A stretch of 5,707 nt of DNA from Armatimonadota bacterium (GTDB lineage: Bacteria > Armatimonadota > Armatimonadia > Armatimonadales > Armatimonadaceae). Position 1 is the stretch's first letter. Each line of letters starts with the position of its first letter. The DNA lies in NCBI GenBank assembly GCA_014381035.1, contig JACMIS010000149.1, forward strand, positions 1-5,707, read 5' to 3'. Positions 3,972 to 5,707 of this stretch are shown piece after piece. The notes beneath the pieces are model-generated. The model saw nothing but the letters and a program-made list of their open reading frames with translations. It had not been told where the DNA came from and searched no databases. Both the position numbers and the translations under genes were made by a program.

Positions 3972-5707
3972 CTACATGCGCTCCGGCACTCCGATCCCGA
4001 GCAATGCGAGACCGTTCTTCAACCCCTGCGCCGATGCAGCGACGAGCGCGAGACGTGCCGCTTTCAGTTCGTCGGTTTCCGCCTTCAGCACCGGGCATTT
4101 GTCGTAGAACCGCGAAAACTCCTTGGCGAGCGTGTACGTCCATTCGGCGACCGTCGCGGGCAGGAACTTCTCCCCGGCATCGCGCACGGCTTGCGGAAAC
4201 CGGGCGAGGTGTTTCAAAACGACCTGTTCCTCCGGCGCGGTCAGGATTCGCGGGTCGGCGGTCGGCAACCCGTCCGGTGCTTTACGCAGGATGCTTTTAC
4301 AGCGAGCGTGCATATACTGGTTGTACGTCGCCGTGTTCCCGTTGAGCGCGAGCATCTTATCCCAGTCGAACTGAATATTGCGGTCGGGTCCCTGGTACAA
4401 GTCGGAATAGATCACCGCCCCGATCCCGAGCAACTCGCTGATCGGACCGATGTTCTCTTCCGCCACTTCACTTTTGCCATCGCTAATCTGCTGGCGCATC
4501 ACGGCTTCCGCCCGTACCGCCGCCTCGTCCAGAATCTCGTCGGCGAAAATTACTTCGCCCTTGCGGGTGCGGAACCGCTCACCGTCCGCCTTGGTCACCA
4601 TCCCGAACGGGATATGCACCGAGCGGTCCGCGATTTCCGTATAGCCCATGCGCCGCGCGATCTCGAAAACCTGCTGGAAGTGCAACCGCTGTTCCGCGCC
4701 GACGACATAAATGTTGCGCACCGGCTGGTATTCCTTCCACCGATATAACAAAGTCGCCAGGTCCCGCGTCTGGTAGAGCGTGCCGCCGTCCGTTTTGCGG
4801 AGCAGGCACGACGGCAGTTTGTCTTCGAAGTCCACGGCGACGGGTCCGCCCGGCTCGAAGGTCGCGACGCCTTTGTCGAGGGCTTCTTGGATCACCTGAT
4901 CCAGCACCGGCTCGAAGAAACTTTCCCCGACCTGCGTGTCGAACCGAATGTTGAGTCGCGAGTAGGTTTTATCGAACTCAACGAGAGACAAAGTGATGAT
5001 CCGTTGCCAGGTTTCCCGAGCCCACGAGTCGCCTTCTTCCAACTTCAAGAACCAGGCGCGGGCGTTGTCCTTGATGGACGGGTTGTCTATCGCCTCGTTG
5101 TTGTAATCGGAGTAGATTTTCATCAGTGCGGGGACGGGGTCGGGGTCGTCCCACGGCGTCAACCCGCGCTCGTGGATGGCGGCTAAGATGTAGCCGAACT
5201 GGGTGCCCCAATCGCCGAGATGGTTGTCGCCGATCACCTTGTAGCCCAACGATTTGAGGATGAGGTACAGCGAGTGCCCGATGACCGTGGTGCGCAGGCT
5301 GCCGACGTGCAGTTTTTTGGCGATGTTCGGCGACGAGTATTCGACGATAACGGTGTCGCCCTTGCCAACGCTCTTATCCTCGCCGTAAGCGTCACCCCGC
5401 GACTTAATATCGGCGAGTACGGCGGACGCGAAAACGTCGGGGCGCACGGAAAAGTTGACGAACCCGCCCGCCGGTTCGACGCGGGCGAACAGTGAGTCGG
5501 CAGGCAGGGAAGCGGATTCGGCGAGACGTTTGGCGAAATCATTCGGGTTCGTTCCGGCGACTTTCGCGGACGCGAACACGGGGAACGCGAGGTCGGCGGG
5601 GACGTTCGCCTTCGGTTCGGCGAGCAGGATCGACTCCGGCGCGACGAGTCCGGTGGCGGCGATAAGCGCGGTGGCTTCGGTGCGAAGCCGGTCAAAAACG
5701 TAGGGCA
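3972..5707 (-). CDS. argS: Arginyl-tRNA synthetase (start codon just outside the window)
   Basis: A class I synthetase that charges tRNA-Arg with arginine in the cytosol. The frame is open from the stop (TAG, 3972-3974) to the right edge, giving 577 residues. The residues before the GTG at 5579 (PYVFDRLRTEATALI at the edge, then LAFPVFASAKVAG) continue a normal ArgS N-terminal domain, so that GTG is not the start and only a few residues are missing. Domains in this fragment: N-terminal additional domain about 1-115; Rossmann catalytic core from YSSPNIAKKLHVGSLRTT (123-140), with DNHLGDWGTQFG (160-171) and the KMSK-loop equivalent RFRTRKG (377-383); DALR anticodon-binding domain about 460-577, from YNQYMHARCKSIL (461-473) to the typical C-terminus LLGIGVPERM. 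The HIGH motif reads HVGS instead of the usual HVGH/HIGH of ArgS. The lack of a canonical KMSK is normal for many ArgS. The gene is followed after 19 nt by the exported-protein gene. Confidence 0.97.
   Translation of the reverse strand, partial: PYVFDRLRTEATALIAATGLVAPESILLAEPKANVPADLAFPVFASAKVAGTNPNDFAKRLAESASLPADSLFARVEPAGGFVNFSVRPDVFASAVLADIKSRGDAYGEDKSVGKGDTVIVEYSSPNIAKKLHVGSLRTTVIGHSLYLILKSLGYKVIGDNHLGDWGTQFGYILAAIHERGLTPWDDPDPVPALMKIYSDYNNEAIDNPSIKDNARAWFLKLEEGDSWARETWQRIITLSLVEFDKTYSRLNIRFDTQVGESFFEPVLDQVIQEALDKGVATFEPGGPVAVDFEDKLPSCLLRKTDGGTLYQTRDLATLLYRWKEYQPVRNIYVVGAEQRLHFQQVFEIARRMGYTEIADRSVHIPFGMVTKADGERFRTRKGEVIFADEILDEAAVRAEAVMRQQISDGKSEVAEENIGPISELLGIGAVIYSDLYQGPDRNIQFDWDKMLALNGNTATYNQYMHARCKSILRKAPDGLPTADPRILTAPEEQVVLKHLARFPQAVRDAGEKFLPATVAEWTYTLAKEFSRFYDKCPVLKAETDELKAARLALVAASAQGLKNGLALLGIGVPERM

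Noticed and set aside
3605..4345. Plus-strand ORF of 246 aa across the exported-protein gene and the end of argS
   Set aside because: It spans two real minus-strand genes and their gap, is rich in Arg, Ser and Pro, and has no recognisable domain.
3951..4748. Long plus-strand ORF of 265 aa antisense to argS
   Set aside because: It lies inside the unambiguous argS frame. Its arginine-rich, low-complexity composition is typical of a shadow frame in GC-rich DNA.
3972..5579. argS starting at the GTG at 5579
   Set aside because: The frame stays open to the window edge and its upstream residues read as a normal ArgS N-terminal domain. The true start lies beyond 5707.

Overview
The window is a stretch of bacterial chromosome of moderately high GC (roughly 57-58% by eye), with eight protein-coding genes packed closely on both strands. 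Two gene fragments run off the edges. There are no RNA genes, CRISPR arrays or transposases. The promoters with clear -10 boxes look like sigma-70-type TATAAT promoters. Shine-Dalgarno (SD) sequences are weak or absent at most starts, and two genes have a -10 box only 8-9 nt before the ATG, which predicts leaderless mRNAs. This fits phyla where leaderless genes are common (Deinococcota, Chloroflexota, Armatimonadota, Actinomycetota). I lean weakly towards Armatimonadota or a neighbour, but the sequence does not settle it.

Layout. Positions 1-115 (+) hold the C-terminal end of an unrecognised gene. It converges on three minus-strand genes, read from right to left: an unknown 193-aa protein (1983-1402), a STAS-domain protein of the anti-anti-sigma type (1314-922) and a CRP/FNR-family regulator (839-123). 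The latter two each have a TATAAT promoter, with a short perfect palindrome in the promoter spacer (STAS gene) or in the leader (crp-like gene). A divergent intergenic region (1984-2078) leads to two plus-strand genes: a Nudix hydrolase (2079-2660) and a ubiX-type flavin prenyltransferase (2780-3382). They are separated by a 111-bp element bounded by near-perfect 24-nt inverted repeats. The ubiX gene converges, with only 3 bp between stop codons, on a minus-strand gene for an exported or membrane-anchored protein of unknown function (3952-3386). That gene follows argS (arginyl-tRNA synthetase, entering from the right edge and ending at 3972) by 19 nt.

How the genes work together. No single pathway links them. 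The STAS and CRP-like genes are both signal-responsive regulators and adjacent, but no sigma factor, anti-sigma kinase, phosphatase or cyclase lies in view. UbiX would supply prenylated FMN to UbiD-type decarboxylases encoded elsewhere. ArgS, Nudix and UbiX are housekeeping or semi-housekeeping enzymes. I find no clear new multi-gene system. The items most worth checking are the inverted-repeat element, the operator-like palindromes, the predicted leaderless starts and two altered signature motifs (HVGS in ArgS, and a Gly-to-Arg change in the Nudix box).
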